Positions 1 to 7,367 of a DNA stretch of 14,914 bases are shown here, piece by piece; position 1 is the first letter of the stretch, and each line of letters opens with the position of its first letter. The position numbers were made by a program, and so were the translations under genes. This DNA is from UBA2177 sp964487525 (GTDB taxonomy: Bacteria > Patescibacteriota > Dojkabacteria > SC72): the NCBI GenBank assembly GCA_964487525.1, contig CAZAQC010000014.1, forward strand, positions 1 to 14,914. Direction: 5' to 3'. The notes under the pieces were generated by a model that saw only the letters and a list, made by a program, of their open reading frames with translations, did no database searches and had not been told where the DNA came from.

Positions 1-51
1 AGCAACTGCCTTTTAAGCAGTAGGTGCTGGGTCCGAGTCCCAGGCGCCTCA
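1..51 (+). tRNA. tRNA-Lys(UUU), 3' part (5' end outside the window)
   Basis: The left edge cuts this tRNA. An anticodon stem ACTGC/GCAGT (5-9 and 17-21) encloses the seven-base loop CTTTTAA with anticodon TTT at 12-14, which reads lysine codons. A five-base variable region (22-26) leads into a T arm CTGGG/CCCAG (27-31, 39-43) with loop TCCGAGT. The 3' acceptor strand is GCGCCTC (44-50) with discriminator A51. No CCA follows, so CCA would have to be added by tRNA nucleotidyltransferase. The D arm and 5' acceptor strand lie upstream and cannot be checked. Confidence 0.93.
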
Positions 52-69
52 TATTTCCCCAATATCCTT

Positions 70-732
70 TTATTCAAAGTCATAATATAACTCACAGGCA
101 TTTGGTAGGCATGCATTAAATGCTTCTACTACTTCGGGATATTTTTCCTTATATTGATTAGAGATAGTACATTCTTCCATAGCACACTCTGGGATCCAAT
201 AAGGATAATCTGATCTTGTAGAACCAAACAGGAATCCTGAATAACCAAATTCATCTTCAGATTGTAAACTGTCATCATCAAATATCACATCGACTAAATA
301 ATAGTTAGGGGTATTGTCATCCTTTGATATCTCCATAGCTATAACATCATCAAGAGAACTTGTATTACTACTATCTTGATAATAATCAAAATATGGCTTA
401 ACCAATTTTGTAATTAAAGTTGTTTTTTCCAGTTTTGTAAATTTTCCACTGGGAGTAAATACAACAGGATATGTTTCCTCCGGCTCATATTTCTCGCATT
501 CATTATTTACAACATTGTTTAAATCCTCCTCCTCTGTGGTTTCGATACAGGTCTCTTCTTCTTTTACAAGAATTGTATTTTCAAGAGAATCAATCTGTGT
601 TTCTAATTCTTTAATATTATTTCCCTTCCATATATATATTGCTAAACCTGAGGAAATTGCAGTTATAAAAAATGTTAGGATTATGCCTAAGATTAATAAT
701 CTCTTCGAATAATGGACTACTTCTTGTTCCAT
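70..732 (-). CDS. Membrane-anchored secreted protein of unknown function, six cysteines
   Basis: I do not recognise this 220-residue protein. It has one hydrophobic segment near the N terminus (about residues 12-34), preceded by K10 and R11, so the rest is predicted to lie outside the cell. A short heptad-like stretch (about 37-57) and a glutamate-rich region (58-87) follow, then a probable globular domain (about 90-220) rich in Asp, Tyr and Phe. Cysteines occur at 62, 79, 183, 188, 208 and 213, all outside the membrane, and the last four are paired closely enough for disulfides. The ATG at 730-732 is the natural start because the membrane segment follows at once. No Shine-Dalgarno site precedes it. 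It ends 18 nt from tRNA-Lys and is divergent from the HD-GYP/CAP gene. Confidence 0.8.
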   Translation of the reverse strand: MEQEVVHYSKRLLILGIILTFFITAISSGLAIYIWKGNNIKELETQIDSLENTILVKEEETCIETTEEEDLNNVVNNECEKYEPEETYPVVFTPSGKFTKLEKTTLITKLVKPYFDYYQDSSNTSSLDDVIAMEISKDDNTPNYYLVDVIFDDDSLQSEDEFGYSGFLFGSTRSDYPYWIPECAMEECTISNQYKEKYPEVVEAFNACLPNACELYYDFE

Positions 733-752
733 TTGTTTTTCTACTTAAATTA

Positions 753-788
753 ATTATATATTATGAATCGTATTATTATTTTTGTCTA
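753..788 (-). promoter_or_regulatory. Candidate promoter of the 220-residue secreted protein
   Basis: Read on the minus strand, TAGACA (788-783) is followed after 17 nt by CATAAT (765-760). A second -10-like TATAAT lies at 758-753. Either would start the transcript roughly 13 to 20 nt before the ATG at 732. The region is very AT-rich, so chance matches are possible. Confidence 0.35.
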
Positions 789-859
789 TCATAGAATTAA
801 AAACAGCATATTAAATCAACTCTCCTTTTTGCCATATATACTTGTCTATCCATTTGGAA

Positions 860-879
860 TATAATGAAGTATTACTTCA
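860..879 (+). promoter_or_regulatory. Consensus -10 with an overlapping 15-bp palindrome (candidate operator)
   Basis: A perfect TATAAT (860-865) lies 25 nt upstream of the ATG at 891. Its last T begins a perfect dyad TGAAGTATTACTTCA (865-879: seven-base arms around T872), which would cover the transcription start near 872. A site there would block initiation when bound, so a repressor operator is plausible. No good -35 is seen at the expected distance. The regulator is unknown. Confidence 0.4.
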
Positions 880-890
880 ACCATTGATAC

Positions 891-2468
891 ATGTCAAAAA
901 AGGTTGAGTTTCAAAATAATGATCTTAATATAGAATTCCAGAAGACCACAACAGATTTATACTCCAAGGAGCTTATACTCCAGGGAGCTATAAATTTCTT
1001 CACACATCCTCCTAGGAGTGTAGATAGAAAAAATCTCAAAATTGCAAAAAATATATTAAAAGAAATAGAACAGTTTGAATTGAAATATAGTGATAAAGAT
1101 TTTTCAATATTAAAAAACGATTCAGTATTAGTAGCATATTTAGCATATAAGTTTGGAGAAATAGTTGGATTAAACAAAGAAGAACTCTCCGATGTATATA
1201 TAGCAGGATTAGTACAAAATATCGGTAAGGTATATATGTGTGGCGAGAATAAAGAGCTTGCATATCAATACACTATCTCTCCTCTTAAATCTGGAGATAA
1301 AGGTTTTGAAGAAATAGCTGAAGCTTTCAAATTGGTACCTTCTAAAACACAAGAATATCTTGAAAAAAATACTAAGCTTAGAAGTAATATCATAGATACT
1401 GCTTCTAACTATCTTTCCGTATACAGTAATCTTTTTAAAGATGGATATCCAAATGCAAAAAAAGATATCTCCCAATTAGATACAGTATTGTGGTTTGCAG
1501 ATAGTTTAAGTGCACTCTCATTTAGTAGTATTGATAAATTAGAACGAAATTACAAAAAGGGAAGTTATGTTTCCTTAATGGAAGCATTTGAATTGCTTAG
1601 AGAGCAAACAGAAGATAGGATTCCACAATTCTGGGGTAAAGCTTCTAGCGCGACTTTAATGAGTTTAGTGTTTACAATGATAATGGGTATGTCATCTCCT
1701 TCAAAATCTGATGCTGCAAACTATACTGCTCAGCAAGTTATAGCTTTAACTAATGATGATAGGGCAAATCAAGGTTTAACAAGCCTAAATGTAGATCAAC
1801 AACTTATGAATGCAGCTATGAATAAGGCAAGAGATATGTTTGAAAAACAGTATTGGAGCCACTATGGACCAAATGGAGAAACACCATGGCAATTCATATA
1901 TGCACAAGGATACAGTTATATATATGCAGGAGAGAATTTAGCCAAAGGATTTACGGATGTTCAGAGTATTAATCAATCATGGTTAAGTAGTCCAGAACAT
2001 AGAGCTAATATACTTAAGCCTGAATATGATGAAATAGGGGTAGCTGTAATGGATGGAATATTGGAAGGGAAAGAGGTTACCCTTGTTGTGCAGATGTTTA
2101 CCAAAGAAAAAACAGTTGCACCGCCACCTCCTCCACCACCAGCTCCTGTTATTGTTGAGAAACCTGCTGTAGTGAAAGCTCCTTCAAGAGAACCAGCTGT
2201 TGTATCAGTACAACCTACGCAGGAAAAGGTTGTAGTGGAAGAAACGATAGAGGAGGTTGAGGAGATTCCAATCCCAGTGAAAGAAGAAGTTGATTCCTTA
2301 AAGAATATTAAGCCTAAGTTTAGTAAAGTTATTCCTTTTTCTGAGAAAACAAAATCAGAGATAGAAGAACAAAAAAATGAAAATATGGGTGATGAAGTAG
2401 GAATGTTAACAAGTTTTAATGATTTTTTAGAACGTGCAAAGGTTACTATAAAAGAAAAGAAGGATTAA
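891..2468 (+). CDS. Inactive HD-GYP-like domain fused through a membrane segment to a CAP domain
   Basis: This 525-residue protein has three parts. Residues about 60-250 follow the HD-GYP pattern, including the stretch LVQNIGKV (107-114), DGYP (184-187), WFAD (201-204) and a C-terminal helix region. The metal-binding HD doublet is Q109-N110 and the later HHE-like motif is Y178-S179-N180, so cyclic-di-GMP hydrolysis is unlikely. A hydrophobic segment (about 254-270), preceded by K250, is the only membrane span, placing the HD-GYP-like part in the cytoplasm. It is followed by SDAA, a possible cleavage site. Residues about 277-405 are a CAP (SCP/PR1-like) domain with H324, GEN at 347-349 and SPEHRANIL (367-375). 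The tail has a proline run (411-417) and then Glu/Lys-rich sequence. CAP proteins in bacteria are mostly secreted, with poorly known roles. Sensing or scaffolding across the membrane is an inference. It converges on the GH18 gene with a 4-bp overlap. Confidence 0.88.
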   Translation: MSKKVEFQNNDLNIEFQKTTTDLYSKELILQGAINFFTHPPRSVDRKNLKIAKNILKEIEQFELKYSDKDFSILKNDSVLVAYLAYKFGEIVGLNKEELSDVYIAGLVQNIGKVYMCGENKELAYQYTISPLKSGDKGFEEIAEAFKLVPSKTQEYLEKNTKLRSNIIDTASNYLSVYSNLFKDGYPNAKKDISQLDTVLWFADSLSALSFSSIDKLERNYKKGSYVSLMEAFELLREQTEDRIPQFWGKASSATLMSLVFTMIMGMSSPSKSDAANYTAQQVIALTNDDRANQGLTSLNVDQQLMNAAMNKARDMFEKQYWSHYGPNGETPWQFIYAQGYSYIYAGENLAKGFTDVQSINQSWLSSPEHRANILKPEYDEIGVAVMDGILEGKEVTLVVQMFTKEKTVAPPPPPPPAPVIVEKPAVVKAPSREPAVVSVQPTQEKVVVEETIEEVEEIPIPVKEEVDSLKNIKPKFSKVIPFSEKTKSEIEEQKNENMGDEVGMLTSFNDFLERAKVTIKEKKD

Positions 2469-3592
2469 TTCTTTAGTATATCCATCTCTCCTCCTAATCT
2501 CCAATATGATACTCCAGCTATACCGTATTCTTTTGCAATGACCCTTCTCATTTGTACTCCCTGTTCATTTTGATAGTACATTACACATCTTAAATTACCT
2601 TCACATCCAAATTCAGCATATCCCTCTCCAATATCTTCTCTAAATGATGTATTTATATTTACATTGTTAATAATGTTCTTTGTACTAGTATATGTTAATG
2701 CAACAGTCTTTCCTTCTACCCATTCATAACTATACAGATGTATACCTAACCATATCTTTTCTTTAGGTATTACATTAGTAGAATAATCTAGTATCTGTTT
2801 TATCCAAGTTAATGGAGCTATTGGCCCAGGAGTATCTGATGAAAGTAAAGTATAGTCATATGCCATAATTCTTACTTCATCAACTATGCTTCCTATTTGA
2901 GGGTAATCTTGTGATATTCTTGTTTCTTGATGATCTGTATATGTAGCATTTTCCCACTGTGGAAATACTGTTACAGAAAGTATTTTGTTTTTTTTACTTA
3001 ACTCTGTTTTTAAACTCATAATGAACTCAATATATCTGTCTTTTTCTGTTTGGTTAATCATTTCATAATCTAGGTCTATACCATCAAAACCATATTTATC
3101 TATTTCAGAAATAATTGTAGATATGTTGTTTTGAAATACTAAATCATTTGTTAAAGAATTTTTCATATATACATAATCATATGATCCAACAGTTGGTATT
3201 ACTCTAATGTTATTTTCTTTTGAAAAGTTTAATAGATTATTTATACTTATCTCTGGAACACCTCTATTTACAATATTTCCACTAGAATTTACTGTGTAAA
3301 GTACAGGGTTAACAGTATCGATAATGTCCTTGTTGTTTTGTAAGCTTTCATAACCTAAATCAAAAGCCCAATTAGGTATCCACCCTGATTCTTGAAGTTC
3401 TAAGAGTGGCTCTTCTTCACTATCTATCTCTTTCTCTTGTTGTTTTGGAGTATCTTCTTCTTTGTATGTTTGTTCAGACAGAGTTATTTCTCCTGAAGGT
3501 TTTTTAGAAAAGAAAAGAAGAGTAGAGGAGGTTAATATCATTAATATACCAATGATTATTCCGAATATGGACAGTATTCTGAGGGCTTTCAT
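2465..3592 (-). CDS. Membrane-anchored glycoside hydrolase family 18 protein (YaaH/chitinase-like)
   Basis: An N-terminal hydrophobic segment (about residues 7-28) anchors the protein. A charged linker (30-65) and a GH18 barrel (about 68-375) follow. The family's catalytic DxxDxDxE signature is seen as DGIDLDYE (170-177), making E177 the acid/base. Other GH18-like points are the start WIPNW (71-75), MAYDY (243-247) in the substrate cleft, and SYWRLGGE (362-369) at the end of the barrel. GH18 enzymes cleave beta-1,4 links next to N-acetylglucosamine. YaaH-type members act on cell-wall or exported glycans, so an envelope role is likely, but the substrate cannot be read from the sequence. It starts 7 nt after gatA stops, yet has its own promoter inside the end of gatA, placed for a leaderless mRNA. 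Confidence 0.9.
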   Translation of the reverse strand: MKALRILSIFGIIIGILMILTSSTLLFFSKKPSGEITLSEQTYKEEDTPKQQEKEIDSEEEPLLELQESGWIPNWAFDLGYESLQNNKDIIDTVNPVLYTVNSSGNIVNRGVPEISINNLLNFSKENNIRVIPTVGSYDYVYMKNSLTNDLVFQNNISTIISEIDKYGFDGIDLDYEMINQTEKDRYIEFIMSLKTELSKKNKILSVTVFPQWENATYTDHQETRISQDYPQIGSIVDEVRIMAYDYTLLSSDTPGPIAPLTWIKQILDYSTNVIPKEKIWLGIHLYSYEWVEGKTVALTYTSTKNIINNVNINTSFREDIGEGYAEFGCEGNLRCVMYYQNEQGVQMRRVIAKEYGIAGVSYWRLGGEMDILKN

Positions 3593-3598
3593 TAATCC

Positions 3599-3626
3599 AT
3601 TATATCTTACTTGGGTCTAGTATCAA
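3599..3626 (-). promoter_or_regulatory. Promoter for the GH18 gene, inside the end of gatA
   Basis: On the minus strand TTGATA (3626-3621) is separated by 16 nt from a perfect TATAAT (3604-3599). Six bases (GGATTA) then lead to the ATG at 3592. The -10 covers the gatA stop codon. The expected start falls on or next to the A of the ATG, so the mRNA would be leaderless or nearly so. Confidence 0.5.
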
Positions 3627-5048
3627 CCTTCCTAATTCTTTTTCTAATGCATAGGCAAGATTTAGTATAGTTTGTTCATCATAGTATCTCCCTATGAACT
3701 GTATTCCTGTAGGCATATTTTCACTTAATCCAGATGGTATTGTTATTCCAGGTAATCCTGCTTCTGAACTAGACTCTGCTAATACATCAGCTATTTCACC
3801 AAACAGTGGATTATCTGCATCCTTGTCTTTTAGAGCAATGGATGGTGTAGATGGTGCAACTATGGCATCGTACTTAGTAAGTATATTATCCAAATTTTCT
3901 TTAATTAATTGTCTAACCTGTTCTGATTTCTTGAAATATTCATCAGCATATCCTGCGGAAAGAGAAAAAGTTCCTGTCATGATTCTCCTCTTTGGTTCTT
4001 CTCCAAATCCTTCTCCTCTTGTAGATTCAAAGAGCTCTTTAACATTACCATCCTTACTTCCCTCCAATCCATATCTAGTTCCATCATATCTTGCTAGGTT
4101 AGAAGAGACTTCACTTCTACAGGTAATGGTGTATACAGCCATAGAGTATTTAGGATCCAATATATTTACTTCCTCTACTGTTGCTCCCATATCTTTTAGG
4201 ATTTTTATACCATTTAAGAAGTTCTTTCTAACACCTTCTTCTAATTCTAAATCTAAATATTCTTTTGGAAGTGCAATCTTCATATTTTTTACTTTTTTTG
4301 TATCAAGGGAATTGAAGTAGTCAGGGACATCTAGTTTGGAAGATGTAAAGTCATTTGTATCATATCCAGCTATTATTCCTAACATATATGCTGCATCTTC
4401 TACTGATTTTGTTAATGGTCCTGGACAATCTAAAGAAGATCCCATTGCAAGTACTCCATATCTTGATACTCTTCCATATGTTGGTTTAAGGCCAACTAAT
4501 CCACACCATGAAGCTGGTAGTCTGATTGATCCTGCTGTTTCTGTTCCTAGAGTTGTTGTACAAAGGTCAGCTGCTAAGGCAGATGCAGATCCACCGCTTG
4601 ATCCTCCAGGTAATCGTGTAATGTCCCATGGGTTTCTAGAGGGTCCATAGTAGGATGTTACTGTACTTGAACCGTGACAGAATTGATCTAAATTTGTTTT
4701 ACCAATTAATATTGCTTCTTCTTTCAATATCTTGTCTATGACTGTTGCATCATATACCGGTTTGTATCCATCCAATATGTGTGATGCTGCAGTTGTAGAA
4801 ATGTCCTTTGTAGAATATATGTCTTTAACTGATATTGGTATTCCTGCTAATTTAGCATTTTTTAATTTTTCAAAATCATTATCTGTCTCTTCTGCTTTAG
4901 AGAGGGCCTCTTTTTCACATACGGTGATGTATGCATTTAGCTTTGGATTAAGGGTCTTTATCTTTTCTAAATAGTAGGTAACTATTTCTTTTGCTGAAAT
5001 TTCTTTCTTAAGTAATTTTTCTCTTAACTCAATTATTGTTAGATTCAT
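3600..5048 (-). CDS. gatA: Aspartyl/glutamyl-tRNA(Asn/Gln) amidotransferase subunit A
   Basis: GatA is the glutaminase/amidase subunit of GatCAB, which converts Glu-tRNA(Gln) or Asp-tRNA(Asn) to the amidated form where GlnRS or AsnRS is missing. The 482 residues match the usual length (about 485). The amidase triad is K75 (in SVKD), cis-S150 in the GGSSGGS motif, and nucleophile S174 in TAGSIR. The spacings, 75 and 24 residues, equal those of the characterised Staphylococcus aureus enzyme (K79/S154/S178). GLKPTYGRVSRYG (186-198) is the family block after the nucleophile. The nucleophile loop reads TAGSIR rather than the common TGGSIR, a mild variant. gatB and gatC are not in the window. The gene lies between a PAP2-like phosphatase (15-nt gap) and the GH18 gene. 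A weak -10-like TAGAAT (5063-5058) sits just before the start. Confidence 0.96.
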   Translation of the reverse strand: MNLTIIELREKLLKKEISAKEIVTYYLEKIKTLNPKLNAYITVCEKEALSKAEETDNDFEKLKNAKLAGIPISVKDIYSTKDISTTAASHILDGYKPVYDATVIDKILKEEAILIGKTNLDQFCHGSSTVTSYYGPSRNPWDITRLPGGSSGGSASALAADLCTTTLGTETAGSIRLPASWCGLVGLKPTYGRVSRYGVLAMGSSLDCPGPLTKSVEDAAYMLGIIAGYDTNDFTSSKLDVPDYFNSLDTKKVKNMKIALPKEYLDLELEEGVRKNFLNGIKILKDMGATVEEVNILDPKYSMAVYTITCRSEVSSNLARYDGTRYGLEGSKDGNVKELFESTRGEGFGEEPKRRIMTGTFSLSAGYADEYFKKSEQVRQLIKENLDNILTKYDAIVAPSTPSIALKDKDADNPLFGEIADVLAESSSEAGLPGITIPSGLSENMPTGIQFIGRYYDEQTILNLAYALEKELGRLILDPSKI

Positions 5049-5063
5049 TATTTCAGTATTCTA

Positions 5064-5633
5064 TCAAAATCCCCAGTAAATTAGAATGGAAATGAAGAGT
5101 GTAACTAATGTCCCTAAGGTTACTTGAGAGAGTGTATGTTTTTCTAATACTATTCTAGACCATCCAATGAGTGGAGAGAAAAGAAAGAGGAGGAAGAGGT
5201 ATGGATTAGTAGGAAAAAGATATATGAGGGTAATGAAGAGTAGGGTTGAATATGTCATGTGTCCAGATATTTTCCAAAGGAATGTTACAAGGGTTATGAC
5301 TGAGGATACAATGTAAATATTAAGGGAGATATTTGTTAAGGTCTCAATGTTGAATGTTACAATCGTTAAGTAGGTTATTCCAAGTAGTAGTGATATGGTT
5401 GTAAAGTATGGAGGTCTTTCCTCTCTTTTAGTAAATTCATAGTCAGTAATTTTTCCCAATTTTCTGAGTAGTGTGAAGGGTAGAGTAGGGATTAATATAT
5501 ATATTATTGTATATATTATCTTGTTCCTAATCTCTAAATTAGAAATATTTACGGCTATAACAGGGGTTAATATCATTGTTAAAAAACCGTTTGATATTTC
5601 TGATATTATTCGGGCAATTTTTTTCTTGAGCAT
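5064..5633 (-). CDS. PAP2-like integral membrane phosphatase
   Basis: This 189-residue protein has about five hydrophobic segments and a degenerate but complete set of PAP2 (type 2 phosphatidic acid phosphatase) motifs. They are K69..R73-P74 (KREERP), S123-G124-H125 (from PSGH), and S159-R160..H166 (SRx5H, as SRIVLEKH). The last motif usually ends with Asp four residues after the His; here it is Q170. H125 and H166 should be the catalytic pair. Members of the family dephosphorylate lipid phosphates, including undecaprenyl pyrophosphate in cell-wall lipid recycling. That substrate is an inference, as the motif variants resemble generic PAP2-like proteins more than classic PgpB or BcrC. It lies directly upstream of gatA and 47 nt after the small ORF, with its own promoter placed for a leaderless mRNA. 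Confidence 0.78.
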   Translation of the reverse strand: MLKKKIARIISEISNGFLTMILTPVIAVNISNLEIRNKIIYTIIYILIPTLPFTLLRKLGKITDYEFTKREERPPYFTTISLLLGITYLTIVTFNIETLTNISLNIYIVSSVITLVTFLWKISGHMTYSTLLFITLIYLFPTNPYLFLLFLFSPLIGWSRIVLEKHTLSQVTLGTLVTLFISILIYWGF

Positions 5634-5638
5634 TGTTT

Positions 5639-5667
5639 ATTGTAGCTCAAAAGAGAGTATATGACAA
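5639..5667 (-). promoter_or_regulatory. Promoter for the PAP2-like gene, placed for a leaderless mRNA
   Basis: On the minus strand TTGTCA (5667-5662), a 17-nt spacer and TACAAT (5644-5639) are followed by five bases and the ATG at 5633. Each hexamer differs from the sigma70 consensus at one position. The expected start lies at the initiation codon. Confidence 0.5.
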
Positions 5668-5680
5668 AATCTATGGATTA

Positions 5681-5827
5681 TTATCTTCCCTTTGTAATAT
5701 ATTCTGGGTCTGATATTCCCTCACTTAATATATCTTCTGAGATATCTATTGGATATGTTTCTTTAGAACCCAATAATGGGAAGAGGAATGTATTTGCTAT
5801 TATTAAAAGCAGTATTAATATTTTCAT
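5681..5827 (-). CDS. Small ORF: 48-residue secreted or membrane-anchored peptide
   Basis: The minus strand from the ATG at 5827-5825 to TAA at 5683-5681 encodes 48 residues. They begin MKILILLLIIANTFLFPLLG, a classic short hydrophobic segment after one lysine, and continue with an acidic tail (residues 21-48). The function is unknown. Support for a real gene: it exactly fills the gap between the TasA-like anchor gene and the PAP2 gene, it has a well-formed promoter ending seven bases before the ATG, and the hydrophobic-then-polar pattern matches an exported peptide. Against it: the ORF is short, has no recognised family, and could be chance. A longer ORF on the opposite strand (5661-5885) overlaps it and looks less protein-like. 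Confidence 0.5.
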   Translation of the reverse strand: MKILILLLIIANTFLFPLLGSKETYPIDISEDILSEGISDPEYITKGR

Positions 5828-5834
5828 AGGAGTA

Positions 5835-5863
5835 ATTATATCACAGAAACACTGTTACTACAA
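5835..5863 (-). promoter_or_regulatory. Promoter for the 48-residue small ORF
   Basis: On the minus strand TTGTAG (5863-5858), a 17-nt spacer and a perfect TATAAT (5840-5835) are followed by seven bases and the ATG at 5827. The -35 overlaps the stop codon of the upstream TasA-like anchor gene (5860-5858). This separates the downstream cluster transcriptionally from the fibre locus and again predicts a leaderless mRNA. Confidence 0.5.
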
Positions 5864-6808
5864 TGTTTGTTGTGTCTCAGAATAGCCAATATCTATGGTT
5901 CTTTTTCTTTGAATATATAGCAGTAGTGGAAGCGAGGTAATAATCAAATTCAGTATCCAATGGTTTGTACATAACCATACTGGGTTACATCCACATCCGA
6001 TCTTATTAATTACTAAATATGAAATCATTCCTAAGAGAATAGAGATTAGTAATTTAACATATTTTTTTCTTAATACTGATTTGTCTATGGATATAACAAG
6101 AATAGTAAGTATTAATTGCACTATTAATGGTATCCACCAAAGTGTTTTTGTTGTACAGGAACTGTCTTCTTCACCAAGTACAACCTCTTCCTCTTCAATG
6201 TTAGTATCTTTTGTTGTATCTTCATTCTCAAAATCCTCTCCACCGGTTCCTAATAGGTCCGATATGTATTCTAATGGAGTCCTTTTTGTAGAGCTATCAG
6301 TACTTGTATCTGTCACTCCCTCTACATCTCCTGTTGTATTGAATTCTGGTCCCCATACAGATTGTATAGTGATATCAAATGAGGCTTGTTTGAGTGTGAA
6401 TGGATTTCCTGCGTCTGAAGGGAATTCCAGAGTTATGGTTCTAGTTATCTCTTCATTTGGTTGTAAATCAGCCATTAATATTCTGTCTCCTGTTATATAT
6501 TCAGAGAGAGAATCATTGAAAAGAGATGGAATATGCACCTCTATTTTGTTTGTTAATGCATTAGTAGTACCTGATATATCAAAATATATTTTACAGGCAT
6601 TAGTTGGGTCCGTATTTTTTACATATATTGTTCTTGATGCGGAGTTTCCAGGTAGAAATCCAGTTAATTGAAATAGTGGGTTTGTGTTTTTAAGTATAAC
6701 GGGTGATTGATCTTCGTAGCATGTTATATCTAAATCACCAGCTAATACAGTAGATGGTATTAAAAATATCAAAGAGAAGAGTATGTATTTTAGCAGTTTT
6801 TTAATCAT
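5858..6808 (-). CDS. TasA/CalY-like extracellular domain on a three-helix membrane anchor
   Basis: This 316-residue protein starts with an ordinary cleavable signal peptide (residues 1-23, ending VLA before GDL). A beta-rich domain (about 24-155) follows, with the TasA/camelysin-like phrasing 'FLPGNSASRTIYVKNTD' (51-67) and cysteines C30 and C72 that could pair. A Thr/Asp/Glu linker (156-216) leads to three hydrophobic helices (about 224-241, 252-270, 284-299). A short cysteine-rich loop (CGCNPVWLC, 272-280) joins the last two. The combination suggests a membrane anchor or assembly base for the fibre subunits encoded upstream, comparable in role to TapA of Bacillus but unrelated in layout; this is inferred from context. 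Its start overlaps the preceding gene by 8 bp, implying translational coupling. The family assignment of the beta domain is moderate. Confidence 0.75.
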   Translation of the reverse strand: MIKKLLKYILFSLIFLIPSTVLAGDLDITCYEDQSPVILKNTNPLFQLTGFLPGNSASRTIYVKNTDPTNACKIYFDISGTTNALTNKIEVHIPSLFNDSLSEYITGDRILMADLQPNEEITRTITLEFPSDAGNPFTLKQASFDITIQSVWGPEFNTTGDVEGVTDTSTDSSTKRTPLEYISDLLGTGGEDFENEDTTKDTNIEEEEVVLGEEDSSCTTKTLWWIPLIVQLILTILVISIDKSVLRKKYVKLLISILLGMISYLVINKIGCGCNPVWLCTNHWILNLIITSLPLLLYIQRKRTIDIGYSETQQTL

Positions 6809-7367
6809 CTTCTATCTCTGATGGATTAGATAATGTTATCTCCATATATTCATTATCAAAGAATCCTGATCCAAATGGTAAGGTATCTTGCCAAGCATGG
6901 TTCTTTAATTTGAAAGTAACAGATTCTTGAGGTGTAGAAGTGTAGTCAGTTTCAAGCATGGAGAATGTGAATCCAAGTTTGTTCGTTTGACCTACAATTT
7001 GGGTTAAATAGCTAGTAGATATGTTTAGTAGATTTAATGGGCCATTGTAAATAGTTGTTGTATCGTCTAATTTAACTTCAACATTAATCAAAAAAGCAAA
7101 TGTTGGGTTACTTACCTCAACTATTGTTAGAACATTGTTTGTAGTTAATTGGCCAGTGTTTGTAAGCATAAATGATGTTGAAGGGAATGGTAATTCGTAT
7201 GTGATATTTAAAACAGGAGATGTGAGTTCAGGAGTTAGTTGTGTATCTAGTGTTGTAGCAGAGAATGAATTCCCTGTAGATGTTTCTGAATCCATAAATA
7301 GTCCATATGCCATTGTAGGTACTACTATTAGTATCCATATTGCTATGACTATTGTTCTAAATTTCAT
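6801..7367 (-). CDS. SipW-dependent TasA/CalY-like surface protein (third subunit)
   Basis: This 188-residue protein has a hydrophobic N terminus (about residues 5-21) running into LFMDSETSTGNSFSATTLD (23-41). That is the pattern of SipW-type signal peptides, where cleavage comes just before an aromatic-x-Asp-x-Glu motif; the likely site is after G22. The remainder is Thr/Asn/Ser-rich and beta-like, with no cysteine or membrane helix, as expected of a fibre or matrix subunit. It ends in an acidic tail. The ATG overlaps the stop of sipW as ATGA, and its own stop overlaps the next gene, so the three genes are almost certainly co-translated. It is more divergent than the two upstream CalY-like proteins and may be a minor or capping subunit (inference). 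Confidence 0.82.
   Translation of the reverse strand: MKFRTIVIAIWILIVVPTMAYGLFMDSETSTGNSFSATTLDTQLTPELTSPVLNITYELPFPSTSFMLTNTGQLTTNNVLTIVEVSNPTFAFLINVEVKLDDTTTIYNGPLNLLNISTSYLTQIVGQTNKLGFTFSMLETDYTSTPQESVTFKLKNHAWQDTLPFGSGFFDNEYMEITLSNPSEIEDD

Noticed and set aside
3694..4650. Long plus-strand ORFs of 208 and 104 codons
   Set aside because: They are the antisense of gatA, whose motifs are unmistakable; composition effects on the opposite strand explain the open frames.
5661..5885. 74-residue ORF on the plus strand
   Set aside because: It lies antisense to the small secreted ORF and to the end of the TasA-like anchor gene, has no recognisable domain, and the minus-strand reading has a better promoter and a clear signal-like N terminus.
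7364..7367. UGA read as glycine (Gracilibacteria/SR1 code)
   Set aside because: TGA ends sipW, dedA and gpmI at the expected family lengths, with no internal TGA in any recognised gene, so the standard code applies.
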